Shown here: piece by piece, positions 26,344 to 34,159 of the stretch | Numbering within the stretch: position 1 is the first letter of the stretch | How the letters are laid out: every line of letters begins with the position of its first letter | Source of the DNA: Bradyrhizobium sp. ORS 285 | Lineage (GTDB): Bacteria > Pseudomonadota > Alphaproteobacteria > Rhizobiales > Xanthobacteraceae | Direction of reading: 5' to 3' | DNA: 64,000 bases | Assembly: GCF_900176205.1 (NCBI RefSeq) | Contig: NZ_LT859959.1 | Span: 6,561,001-6,625,000, forward strand | Translations under genes and position numbers: made by a program | Notes under the pieces: model-generated | Told to the model about the DNA's origin: nothing | Seen by the model: only the letters and a program-made list of their open reading frames with translations | The model's database searches: none

Positions 26344-27531
26344 ATGCGGTCAACCCTCGTCGGCTTCCTATCGGCAGCGCTGCTGTCATCCGTCGCCTTT
26401 GCACAGTCGGCGACAGACGATATCAAGGCCAAAGCGCAACGCCTTGTCTCCCCTCTGGTCGAAACCCGTGACAGTCGACTTCAAGCGGTCGCCACGTTCG
26501 ACCATCAGGTCACCGGTGTCACGGTATCGCCGGACGGTCGGATCTTCGTGAACTTCCCGCGCTGGACCGAAGATGCGCCCATCTCCGTGGCCGAACTGAT
26601 GCCGAACGGCTCGACCAAACCGTACCCTAACGAGGAATGGAACAGCTGGCGCAATGCGCGGATGGCCGAAGTCTTAGCCAACGATCACTTCGTCTGCGTT
26701 CAAAGCGTTGTTGCGGACCGAGATGGTTCGCTTTGGGTCGTTGATCCCGCGGCGCCGAACGCCGAGAAGACCGTAAAGGGTGGGCCCAAGATCGTCGAGA
26801 TTGACCTGAAATCGAACAGCGTAAAGCGGATCTTTCCGATTGCGCCTGACATCGCCGGCCCAGCCAGCTATCTGAACGATATCCGCATCGCTCCCGACGG
26901 ACGGTTTGCCTATCTGACGGATTCCGGCTCGCCTGGCGGTCTGGTCGTTCTCAACACCGAGTCAGGGAAGGCCTGGCGCGTATTGAACGACGATCCTTCC
27001 ACGCAATTCGATCCGAACACCGTCGTGATGACTGACGGCCAGCCGCTGCGGCGGCCAGACGGTCGGCAACCGCAGTTCAGTGCAGATAGCCTGGCGCTAT
27101 CAAAGGATGGCGCCACTCTTTATTGGCAAGCCCTGACCGGAAAGACGCTATATCGGCTCTCCACATCCAACATCCAGAACCCCGAGGCCGCGAGCCGTGC
27201 CCGTCCGGAGACGGTTGGAACGACCGAGCCGGCCGATGGACTCTGGATGGGCGAGAATGGCGAGATCTATCTGAGCTCGATCGCCAACAATGCGGTCAAG
27301 ATCGTCAATCCCCAGGACGGCAGCATTCGGCAGGTGTTGACGGATCCTCGCCTGCGCTGGCCGGATACATTCTCACAAGGTCCTGACGGCCAGATCTATG
27401 TCACAGCTTCCCATATCCAGGATTCACCCTGGTTTCACATGGCCTGGACTGACAAGAACTTCACCTTGTTCAAGTTCTCTCCGGTCCAGGGTAGCGCAGT
27501 CGGGTCACACGGCGGCTCCAGCCGGCAGTAA
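26344..27531 (+). CDS. Secreted beta-propeller protein (MRJP / SMP-30-like)
   Basis: A 395-residue exported protein: signal peptide MRSTLVGFLSAALLSSVAFAQS, then repeated propeller blades (VTGVTVSPDGRIFVNFPRW; NDIRIAPDGRFAYLTDSG; EPADGLWMGENGEIYLSS; FSQGPDGQIYVTASHIQD). The pattern resembles major-royal-jelly / L-dopachrome-tautomerase-related and gluconolactonase-like proteins. A periplasmic lactonase or binding role is possible but untested. A longer frame starts at 26128; the signal peptide fixes the start at 26344. The preceding 228 bp hold no gene. 40 bp separate it from the channel-like gene. Confidence 0.83.
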   Translation: MRSTLVGFLSAALLSSVAFAQSATDDIKAKAQRLVSPLVETRDSRLQAVATFDHQVTGVTVSPDGRIFVNFPRWTEDAPISVAELMPNGSTKPYPNEEWNSWRNARMAEVLANDHFVCVQSVVADRDGSLWVVDPAAPNAEKTVKGGPKIVEIDLKSNSVKRIFPIAPDIAGPASYLNDIRIAPDGRFAYLTDSGSPGGLVVLNTESGKAWRVLNDDPSTQFDPNTVVMTDGQPLRRPDGRQPQFSADSLALSKDGATLYWQALTGKTLYRLSTSNIQNPEAASRARPETVGTTEPADGLWMGENGEIYLSSIANNAVKIVNPQDGSIRQVLTDPRLRWPDTFSQGPDGQIYVTASHIQDSPWFHMAWTDKNFTLFKFSPVQGSAVGSHGGSSRQ

Positions 27532-27571
27532 GCCGCTCGCCCGAGAGGGCGACGCAAGGTGAGGTGGGCCG

Positions 27572-28690
27572 ATGGCGCGTTGGGTGGAGCCAGTCTTCGG
27601 GGCGTTGCTGATGGCGTTGGTCCTTGCCGACGTCTTCCTCACGGTTCTCTACGCACGGGCGGGCACCGGCATCGTCAGCAGCCGCTTGGCAAGGGCCGTC
27701 TGGCTCTCATTACGCAGGATTGCCGCTGTCTGCGGCGATGGTCATCTGCTTTCATTCTGCGGCCCGCTCATCGTGGTTGCGTTGCTGCTGGCCTGGTCGA
27801 TTTCTCTCGCACTTGGTGCTGCATTGATCGTGCACCCCCAGCTCGGGACGAGCATCGTCAACAGCAACCAGGAGACCCCGACCGACTTCATGACTGCGCT
27901 GTATGTCGCCGGAAGCAGCCTCTCGATTGTCGGTGGCAGCAACTACGGTCCGCAAAGCGCTGGAGCCAAGCTGCTGTTTCTCATCAATTCCGTGATCGGA
28001 ACTTCAGTCATTTCGCTGACGATCACTTACTTGATGCAGGTCTACGGCGCACTCCGGAGCAGAAATTCGCTCTGTTTGAAAATCCACGCACTCTCCGGCG
28101 AGACCGGCGACGCCGCGGATCTTCTCGCCCATCTGTTTGCAAACAACCAGCTGAGCGCGGGTTACACCAATCTGTCCGAGCTTGCCGCGGATTTCACCGA
28201 CGCCAAGGAAGCTCACCACTTCTATCCCATTCTATTCTACTTCCGCTTCCCTGAACCGATTTACGCCGTCTCCAGATCGTCGCTCATCGCGCTCGACGCT
28301 GTTTCGCTGATCCGAAGCGTCTTGTCGCAAGATGCCGAATGGCTGAAACAATCGGGGGCTGTCACCCAACTGTGGTCCTCGGCGCTACTCCTCATGTCCA
28401 CCCTCAACGATGTATTTCTGCATGAAAGGGCATCGAGGGAGGCTGATGATACGGATTTGCATCTGTGGCGCGCCCGACTTGACAACGCACGAGAGCGACT
28501 TGAGCGCGCGGGCATTTGCGTGACTGTCGATCTACGTAGATCGGTCGACTTATATGTAACGTATAGAAATTTGTGGGCTCCCCTCGTCCACATGGTTGGC
28601 AGTTCTATGGCTTACGAAGGAACAGACATAGATCCAGCAATACGGAGGACGAAGACAATTGAGTGTCCTAGATCGGGACGTAGTCGATAA
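27572..28690 (+). CDS. Ion-channel-like membrane protein with degenerate filter
   Basis: A 372-residue protein. Hydrophobic segments lie near residues 8-28 (FGALLMALVLADVFLTVLYA), 60-90 (PLIVVALLLAWSISLALGAA), a pore-helix-like stretch (DFMTALYVAGSSLSIVGGSN) and one near 130-150 (LLFLINSVIGTSVISLTITY). This fits a two-helix K+-channel pore plus extra helices. The filter position reads SIVGGSNYG instead of the TVGYG consensus, so ion selectivity is doubtful. The cytoplasmic C-terminal ~215 residues are helical and unrecognised. Likely co-transcribed with the propeller gene 40 bp upstream. Confidence 0.7.
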   Translation: MARWVEPVFGALLMALVLADVFLTVLYARAGTGIVSSRLARAVWLSLRRIAAVCGDGHLLSFCGPLIVVALLLAWSISLALGAALIVHPQLGTSIVNSNQETPTDFMTALYVAGSSLSIVGGSNYGPQSAGAKLLFLINSVIGTSVISLTITYLMQVYGALRSRNSLCLKIHALSGETGDAADLLAHLFANNQLSAGYTNLSELAADFTDAKEAHHFYPILFYFRFPEPIYAVSRSSLIALDAVSLIRSVLSQDAEWLKQSGAVTQLWSSALLLMSTLNDVFLHERASREADDTDLHLWRARLDNARERLERAGICVTVDLRRSVDLYVTYRNLWAPLVHMVGSSMAYEGTDIDPAIRRTKTIECPRSGRSR

Positions 28691-28845
28691 GGCGCAATTC
28701 AGACCAATTGCTTAAAACAGCCCGGAACAACTCTGAGTTCGATCGAGACAAGCACCGAACGCTTGGCGCCACCTCGTGAGCCTGGCTTCGGCTGCCTCGA
28801 CGCTCCACTCTCGTCCGTCCAATGGTGTTGCGGCAAATCTCGGCC

Positions 28846-29138
28846 TCAGCGGTTTATTACGAAACGACGGATGCTTCTTCCGCCTCGATCAAAGCTGCAT
28901 TGGAAAGTAACGACGCGCCCCGGCGGGTAGGCTGTTCCGTTCACCGCAGGGGTACCGTCTACGCGCTGTCCTTCATACTTGGTGTCGACGTCTGGCAGAC
29001 GCAGTCGCAAAGCGGACGCCGCATGATTCGGCAGTGCGCCATCAGAACCGACGGACCCGTGGCTTCGGCCACTTCGCCAACGAGCACAATCAGGCCAATA
29101 GCGCCAGACGCCAATGTCAGCTTGACCGCCCTGCTCAT
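28846..29138 (-). pseudogene. Frameshifted small secreted-protein gene
   Basis: One frame gives a start at 29138 and a signal-like N-terminus (MSRAVKLTLASGAIGLIVLV). The continuation that looks like a folded domain (DVDTKYEGQRVDGTPAVNGT; TFQCSFDRGGRSIRRFVINR) is in another frame ending at 28846. The span is not a multiple of three (293 nt), consistent with a single indel. I do not recognise a named family. The rest of the 28691-29338 gap holds nothing else convincing. Confidence 0.45.
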
Positions 29139-29285
29139 CGCCAGTCTCCATGCCCGCCACCTAGGCGAACGACACTAATGTTTTCCGCTGACCTGATGCC
29201 GCACAATACTGGCAGCCCCTTCAGCTTTTCAACCGTCATATGCTGATCGCGTGTTGCGACAAGTCAGCTCCTGCCCTCGAATGGT

Positions 29286-29318
29286 GAGCGACGGCGCACC
29301 CGAAGGGCTGGAGCGACA
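29286..29318. repeat. Copy A of a 33-bp dispersed repeat
   Basis: GAGCGACGGCGCACCCGAAG followed by GGCTGGAGCGACA; the same 33 bases, with one mismatch, occur at 31789-31821. A short hairpin AAACGC-AA-GCGTTT follows at 29321-29334, next to the SDR stop. Confidence 0.7.
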
Positions 29319-29338
29319 TGAAACGCAAGCGTTTTAAG

Positions 29339-30073
29339 TCAGTCTTGCGCTGTCGGCCGTATGACTATGCTGCCAACATCGATTTCGGGCGGCTGCTCGA
29401 GTGCAAAGAGAATGCCTCGTGCGACGGCATCAGGAGGGATTGCAATATCTCCTAGGCGCTCCCCGATGACCTCCTTGACTGTCCGGTCTGTAATCGAATC
29501 TCCGAAGTTGGTGGCGACCATTCCCGGTGATACCTCTGTGACTCGAAGGTTCGGTCCTGCCTCCTGCCTCAGCGCTTCCGTTGCCGTACGGACTGCATTC
29601 TTGGTCGCGGCGTAGACGCCCATTGTCGGTAGTATCTTGAGTCCCGCCGTCGAGACGACGTTGATCATGTGACCGCTTCCCTGCTGCGCAAATATGGGCA
29701 GCGCGGCCGCGATCCCATAAAGTGTGCCACGAAGATTGACGTCGATCATGGCGTCCCAATCCTCGACACGCAGTGCGTCGAACCGTGAGATCGGCCCGAT
29801 TCCAGCGTTGTTGATGATGGCATCAAGTCTGCCGCCGCATTTGATCGCCAATGCGACAAGCGCTTCAAGATCTTGACGATGGCGTACGTCCGTCCTCTGG
29901 AACGCGGCCTTGCCTCCTGCAGCGGTGATCTCGTCCGTGATCGCTGCGAGCGCCTTCTCGTTTCGGGCGCCCAACACGACGAAACCGCCATGTTCGGCCA
30001 GCAGTTTAGCGGTGGCGCATCCAATGCCGCTGCTCGCCCCCGTGATCGCAACGACTTTACCCTCGATGCTCAT
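29339..30073 (-). CDS. Short-chain dehydrogenase/reductase
   Basis: A 244-residue classical SDR. It has the cofactor motif TGASSGIGCATAKLL, the structural motif NNAGIGP, the catalytic Ser in INVVSTAGLK, and Tyr-x3-Lys in VYAATKNAVR. All catalytic residues are present. Substrate unknown. The start at 30073 (MSIEGKVVAITG) leaves 72 bp to the divergent AraC gene, whose product probably regulates it. Ribosome-binding site AGGAGA before the ATG. Intact. Confidence 0.93.
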   Translation of the reverse strand: MSIEGKVVAITGASSGIGCATAKLLAEHGGFVVLGARNEKALAAITDEITAAGGKAAFQRTDVRHRQDLEALVALAIKCGGRLDAIINNAGIGPISRFDALRVEDWDAMIDVNLRGTLYGIAAALPIFAQQGSGHMINVVSTAGLKILPTMGVYAATKNAVRTATEALRQEAGPNLRVTEVSPGMVATNFGDSITDRTVKEVIGERLGDIAIPPDAVARGILFALEQPPEIDVGSIVIRPTAQD

Positions 30074-30145
30074 TGCCCGTCTCCTTTGCGAGTCCTTCCC
30101 AGAAAGATAGCTAAGCGGAACAAGATGCCCTATGCTTCGTAGGCT
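30074..30145. promoter_or_regulatory. Divergent promoter region between SDR and AraC regulator
   Basis: Seventy-two bases separate two divergently read genes, an arrangement in which an AraC regulator usually controls its neighbour. No exact operator repeat could be assigned. The call rests on layout. Confidence 0.5.
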
Positions 30146-31066
30146 ATGAAGTTGTCGCAATCGTCCAAATTGATGCCCGACCCGCTATCGAATGTTCTCG
30201 ATGCCCTTGGAGCGAGGGTGACGCGGCGCACCCGCCTGGAGGCGGCAGGGAACTGGGCTCTCGCGTTTCCCGCGATGGATCGGCTCAAGTTCGTTGCGGT
30301 GCTACGCGGCACAAGCTGGATGCTGCTGCCGTCGCGCGAGCCACAATACCTGCAAGCGGGCGACGTCTGTCTGCTCGGACGCACACCCTATGTCGTGGCC
30401 AGCGATCCGACACAGACACCGATCGATGGAAAGGTCTTTTATGGAGCTTCTGGCTGCGATGTGACGCGCTTCGGCGGCGATGACACAATTGGGATCGGAG
30501 GAACAGTCAAGTTTGCCGCTGACAATGCAGGCTTTTTGCTCGACTTGTTGCCAGACTTTCTGCTCGTTTCCCGCACCACACCTGCGTCGAGAGCAATAGC
30601 AACGATCCTCAGCCTGATGAACGACGAGCTCCAGAGAGACAGAATTGGCGGAGAAGTCGTCAGTGCACGGCTGGCCGACTTGCTGTTGGTAGAAGCGATC
30701 CGCGCTTTTGCGAGCCGGTCCGACCAAGTTGGGGTTGGATGGCTTGGCGCGCTTTCAGATCCCCGGCTCGGTCGGGTTCTTCGTGCGATCCATCAAGATG
30801 TCTCACGGCGTTGGACCGTGGAGGAGCTTGCCAATGTCGCGGGTATGTCGCGCGCGGCCTTTTCCGCAACGTTCATGCGCCGCTTAGGGCAAGCACCGCT
30901 CGCCTATTTGCGAGCCTGGCGTCTCACCATCGCCCGTGCAGCTTTGGCCAGAGGTGGCGCGACTGTTGCTACTATCGCAAGCAAAGTTGGCTACGAGTCG
31001 CAGAGCGCTTTCGCCCACGCCTTCAAACGCGAGTTCGGCATCAGTCCGAAAGCTGGCCTAGCATAG
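30146..31066 (+). CDS. AraC-family transcriptional regulator (cupin_6 type)
   Basis: A 306-residue regulator. The N-terminal AraC_binding_2/cupin_6 ligand domain (DPLSNVLDALGARVTRRTRL; YLQAGDVCLLGRTPYVVAS) precedes a C-terminal double helix-turn-helix (WTVEELANVAGMSRAAFSAT; IASKVGYESQSAFAHAFKRE). It stands divergent to the SDR gene and most likely controls it in response to a small molecule. Intact, normal length. Confidence 0.92.
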   Translation: MKLSQSSKLMPDPLSNVLDALGARVTRRTRLEAAGNWALAFPAMDRLKFVAVLRGTSWMLLPSREPQYLQAGDVCLLGRTPYVVASDPTQTPIDGKVFYGASGCDVTRFGGDDTIGIGGTVKFAADNAGFLLDLLPDFLLVSRTTPASRAIATILSLMNDELQRDRIGGEVVSARLADLLLVEAIRAFASRSDQVGVGWLGALSDPRLGRVLRAIHQDVSRRWTVEELANVAGMSRAAFSATFMRRLGQAPLAYLRAWRLTIARAALARGGATVATIASKVGYESQSAFAHAFKREFGISPKAGLA

Positions 31067-31209
31067 TAAACCGTCTGAGGTAAGCTTCTGAGAGAGGCTG
31101 CCTAATTCACGCCGTCTTTCTCGTCAGTCCGGAGACGCTTCGGCGGGTCGCTCAGCCCAGGGTAAGCCCCCGGTGACGGCCGCTTTGCGCCGGAGCTGAC
31201 GCTTGTTTG

Positions 31210-31245
31210 GGCCATAGGACTAGTCCTGGAGCTAATCCTATGGCC
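31210..31245. repeat. Perfect 10-bp inverted repeat
   Basis: GGCCATAGGA at 31210-31219 and TCCTATGGCC at 31236-31245 with a 16-base spacer that itself contains TAGTCCTGGA. It sits between the AraC gene and DUF736, at the junction of cargo with element backbone. It could be an operator or a recombination site; neither is shown. The short plus-strand frame beginning inside it (MAKAKVAVSRRAATAEL) is not convincing as a gene. Confidence 0.5.
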
Positions 31246-31358
31246 AAAGCGAAAGTGGCGGTATCACGCCGTGCGGCGACGGCGGAATTGGTCGCGGGCG
31301 GACAAGGAGCGTGTCGTCGCTGTGCCGCTGCAGCTGGGGCCGCCGCTAAAGCACGGTC

Positions 31359-31396
31359 GATAGCGCCCCGCTCGGCAATTCGAGCGGGGCGCTATC
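31359..31396 (-). terminator. Strong hairpin after DUF736
   Basis: Perfect 16-base arms GATAGCGCCCCGCTCG / CGAGCGGGGCGCTATC with a 6-base loop (GCAATT), starting 3 bp after the DUF736 stop. There is no long T-run on the minus strand, and only GTTT on the plus side. Most likely a transcription terminator or RNA 3'-end stabiliser; it may act in both directions. Confidence 0.75.
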
Positions 31397-31399
31397 GTT

Positions 31400-31720
31400 T
31401 CACTCAGCCGTCTTGCGCGGCCGCGACCAGAGGAGCGTGTAGCCCTCGCCGCCCTCGTCGTCGAACAGGTTGGCGTAGATCGGGGCGTTGAAGGAGGGGT
31501 CGTCGAGCTTGAGCGAGAGATAGTCGCGGCCCTCCTCGGAGCGGCGGGCCCAGGCGGCGCCGATCTCGACCCGGCCGGCGTAGACGCGGTGACTGGGCGC
31601 GTTCTCGCTGGAGCGGTTGGCTTCGGGGACGATGCGCACGCCCTTGGCCTTGAGGCTCAGGGTGATGATCTCGCCCTGGAAATCGTCGCCGACCTTCTTG
31701 AAGGAACCGATGGAAGCCAT
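31400..31720 (-). CDS. DUF736 protein
   Basis: A 106-residue protein starting MASIGSFKKVGDDFQGEIIT and containing the DUF736 core (AGRVEIGAAWARRSEEGRDY; YLSLKLDDPSFNAPIYANLF). The family is a hallmark of these conjugative elements and plasmids; it is unassigned biochemically. The start at 31720 is set by the family; the frame extends 18 codons further upstream without conserved sequence. A strong hairpin follows the stop. Intact. Confidence 0.93.
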   Translation of the reverse strand: MASIGSFKKVGDDFQGEIITLSLKAKGVRIVPEANRSSENAPSHRVYAGRVEIGAAWARRSEEGRDYLSLKLDDPSFNAPIYANLFDDEGGEGYTLLWSRPRKTAE

Positions 31721-31788
31721 GTTCTCTCTCCTTGGCTGGTTCGGGCCGCGACCACCGCGGCCTCGATGGCGCATCTCGGGCGAATGGC

Positions 31789-31821
31789 GAGCGACGGCGC
31801 ACCCGAAGGGCTGAAGCGACA
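31789..31821. repeat. Copy B of the 33-bp dispersed repeat
   Basis: Matches 29286-29318 with a single mismatch (CTGAAG versus CTGGAG). It continues into AGCGGAGGACGGCG, which is shared with the DUF2493 leader at 33931-33950. Confidence 0.7.
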
Positions 31822-31839
31822 GCGGAGGACGGCGCCAGC

Positions 31840-31890
31840 CAACTTTCTTGTCCCGCGAGGAATGGGCTTCAGCCCAGGGGAAGAAAGTTG
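31840..31890. promoter_or_regulatory. Palindromic leader hairpin upstream of DUF736
   Basis: Outer arms CAACTTTCTT / AAGAAAGTTG enclose an inner hairpin TGGGCT-TC-AGCCCA (31863-31876). A comparable nested hairpin stands upstream of the DUF2493 gene (33956-34013) behind the same AGCGACAGCGGAGGA motif. This suggests a repeated cis-acting or RNA element (inference). Confidence 0.5.
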
Positions 31891-32186
31891 ACCGGCGGCG
31901 TTGCGCTCAGGCGATCGAGGCGGAGCCGGCCTTCGGCCAGATCAAGCCAACGAGGCAAGGTGCGTTGCCGGCCCTGATCAGCTCACAGGAGAGACATCGC
32001 GAACTGAGGCAGCACAAGAGGACGGCAGCACCAGGCGTACGATCAGAATTCGCCGGGAAGAAAAGCGCATCTGGATCGCGCTCAATGCCTTGCGAAGGCG
32101 CCTTGCTTCAGCCGTCCAACCGATCGAGCTGGGTCGAGATCCCCGCAAAAGTGCCCCCAAGCTGCTCGGTGACGCGCTCCTTCAGC

Positions 32187-32864
32187 TCAAGACGCGCTCA
32201 TCATGCACGCCTGCCCACGTCGACGCCCACTCGACGACTGGGCGGCTTGGCGCCCGCACAAGGTTCGGGGCCGCAAGGAACGAAGAGGCTGGTCGTGGGC
32301 CCGCTCAAAGCAAGACGGGCGGAGTTCATGACCAAGCAACTGGCGCAAGGCGACACAACACACCAGCAGCGCTCCTGACCACCCGATGATCTCGCGCCAG
32401 AGCGGGAGTGGTCCGACGAGCAGTGCCAGCCCCAGCGCAGCCTGACGCCCGGCGATCGCAGCGGGAATGAGGAAAGCGGCCGCGATGACGCTACGCACCA
32501 GAACTGATCCCGAGACGGCGAACAGAACCCGGCCACAGACCAGGGTGAGCACGCCCGCGATGAACCCGGCGAGACATGCCACCCCGACCCCACTTCCAGC
32601 ATTCACGAACGTGAAGCCGATGCTGACCGCGACGGAGAATGGCAACGCGTTGACGGCAAGCGCAAACAGCGCCCGGCACATCAGGCCAAGGCTGATCAGT
32701 CCAAGAATAAGAGCAAGGGCAAGCACGGTGGTGGCCTCCGCACATGACTTTGACGGATGCGCCTTCCACCACCACCGCGGCACAATCCAAACAGCATAGA
32801 CCTCGATTTGGACAAAGTTGCGGAGAGTCGCGCCGACTTCGGCAGCGCTCCGTCTGCGTTGCAT
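32187..32864 (-). CDS. Unknown integral membrane protein of the element backbone
   Basis: A 225-residue protein starting MQRRRSAAEVGATLRNFVQI with several hydrophobic segments: TTVLALALILGLISLGLMCR, NALPFSVAVSIGFTFVNAG, VACLAGFIAGVLTLVCGRVL, SVIAAAFLIPAAIAGRQAAL, GLALLVGPLPLWREIIGW. That makes four to six helices. The C-terminal 40 residues are basic and look less conserved. No family recognised. It lies 20 bp after the DUF2493 gene and may be co-transcribed with it. Confidence 0.6.
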   Translation of the reverse strand: MQRRRSAAEVGATLRNFVQIEVYAVWIVPRWWWKAHPSKSCAEATTVLALALILGLISLGLMCRALFALAVNALPFSVAVSIGFTFVNAGSGVGVACLAGFIAGVLTLVCGRVLFAVSGSVLVRSVIAAAFLIPAAIAGRQAALGLALLVGPLPLWREIIGWSGALLVCCVALRQLLGHELRPSCFERAHDQPLRSLRPRTLCGRQAAQSSSGRRRGQACMMSAS

Positions 32865-32884
32865 AAAAGGCGGCTCGGCGGCGC

Positions 32885-33820
32885 TCACGCGCCGCCATGC
32901 CCGAAGATCCAAACGGGAATACCGAGACGACGAGCCTTGTCGGCGAGGTTGCCTTGGATGCCTGAGCCGGGGAAGACCATGACGCCGATCGGCAGCGTCT
33001 CCAACATGGCGTCGTTGCGCTTGAAGGGTGCGGCCTTGTTGTGCCTGGTCCAATCAGGCTTGAAGGCAATCTGAGGCACCCTGCGGTTCGCGGCCCATTT
33101 GGAGGCGATCAATTCGGCGCCTTTCGGCGAGCCGCCGTGCAGGAGGACCATGTCCGGATGCTTGGCGTGGACTTTGTCGAGCCGGTCCCAGACGAGTGCG
33201 ACATCGTTGTAGTCAGGTCCGCCGGTGAGTGCGATCTTCGGTCCCTTTGGCAGCATGACTTCGGTCTCGGCGCGACGCTTGGCTACGAGGAAATCACGGG
33301 AGTCGATTATGGCCGCTGTCAGCGTGCGATGGTTGACCTGCGATCCCGACCGCGGGCGCCAAGGTGATCGCGTGTGAAGCTCGAAGGCCTCTGTGGCTAG
33401 GTCGCGGAACAGCTCCATCGCGTTGCGGCGCTCGACCAGTGACAGCCCTTCCGACGTCAGGCGCTCGAGTTCGACGGAGCGGACTTCCGAGCCGTTCTGC
33501 TCACGTTGGCTCGCGCGCTGCGCCTGCTCGTTATCGTCGAGCTCGCGCTCGATGCGCATTGTCGCGCGGTGGAACAGGTTGACGGTCGACCACAAGAGAT
33601 CCTTCAGCTCGGGCTCGAGGCGAGTGTCCGAAAGCGTCGCCACCAGGGCGTCGAAGATGTCGGCGACGGCGCCCGCGATAATCCTACCCTCGGGCAGCGG
33701 CCGGGGATCGGGTTCGTCGTCGAACGGCCTGTAGCCATGCAGCTGGAGTTCGGTCAGGGCATCGTCGGCCGTCGATTGGATGTCGCGCGGCTCACGCATC
33801 TCGTCGTGCGGGTCGGACAT
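32885..33820 (-). CDS. DUF2493 (SLOG/YspA-like) protein
   Basis: A 311-residue protein. The N-terminal ~200 residues are helical and charged (LLWSTVNLFHRATMRIEREL). The C-terminal ~110 residues form the DUF2493 domain of the SLOG superfamily (KIALTGGPDYNDVALVWDRL; VLLHGGSPKGAELIASKWA; VMVFPGSGIQGNLADKARRL), a Rossmann-like fold thought to bind nucleotide-type ligands. It is common in these elements; its role is unknown. The start at 33820 (MSDPHDEMREPRD) is chosen over an upstream ATG for its family-like N-terminus. Intact. Confidence 0.92.
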   Translation of the reverse strand: MSDPHDEMREPRDIQSTADDALTELQLHGYRPFDDEPDPRPLPEGRIIAGAVADIFDALVATLSDTRLEPELKDLLWSTVNLFHRATMRIERELDDNEQAQRASQREQNGSEVRSVELERLTSEGLSLVERRNAMELFRDLATEAFELHTRSPWRPRSGSQVNHRTLTAAIIDSRDFLVAKRRAETEVMLPKGPKIALTGGPDYNDVALVWDRLDKVHAKHPDMVLLHGGSPKGAELIASKWAANRRVPQIAFKPDWTRHNKAAPFKRNDAMLETLPIGVMVFPGSGIQGNLADKARRLGIPVWIFGHGGA

Positions 33821-34159
33821 GGGGACCTCGTCTGTGATCGTCAGAGCCGCGCCCATCGCGGCCTTCCATAGCGATCTCCAAGACGGCGGGCGGCCCGGAC
33901 CAGAACCCGCTGCACCTCAGCAGCGGGCCGGAGCGACAGCGGAGGATGGCGGGGCGCAGCTATTTTGCTTCGCGATGCAAAGGTCCGCTTGCGGGCCGGC
34001 GGAAAATAGCTGCGAGCCGCCATTGCCGGACCGGGCCGGCTGACGTCCGATCGCCTCTGAAGAAGGCCCTCGGCGCGGCCCTCTCGGGCATAGACGAGAT
34101 TTCCCTTGCACCCGCACGCGTCGCTGATGCCGAACGGCACCCAAGCAAAGGCCGGGCGT
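33821..34159. other. Leader region of the DUF2493 gene
   Basis: 339 bp without a supportable gene. Contains the AGCGACAGCGGAGGATGGCG motif at 33931-33950 and a nested palindrome at 33956-34013. Confidence 0.5.
33956..34013. promoter_or_regulatory. Palindromic leader hairpin upstream of DUF2493
   Basis: Arms GCAGCTATTTT / AAAATAGCTGC (11 bp, perfect) with an inner stem near GTCCGC-TT-GCGGGC. It is preceded by the same AGCGACAGCGGAGGA motif found before DUF736. The conserved arrangement with different arm sequences argues for structure being kept, as in a regulatory RNA or protein-binding cruciform. Confidence 0.5.

Larger units (their letters stand above)
31721..32186. other. Gene-free leader region upstream of DUF736
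   Basis: 466 bp. It contains repeat copy B (31789-31821), the motif AGCGACAGCGGAGGACGGCG (31815-31834) and a long palindrome (31840-31890). Plus-strand frames here are low-complexity and unsupported. Probably the regulatory leader of DUF736. Confidence 0.5.

Noticed and set aside
28822..29178. Plus-strand 118-codon frame
   Set aside because: Antisense to the more coherent frameshifted secreted-protein gene; no recognisable features.
31207..31491. Plus-strand frame starting at the inverted repeat near 31.2 kb
   Set aside because: Low-complexity Ala/Arg sequence that runs through the terminator hairpin and into the 3' end of DUF736 on the other strand.
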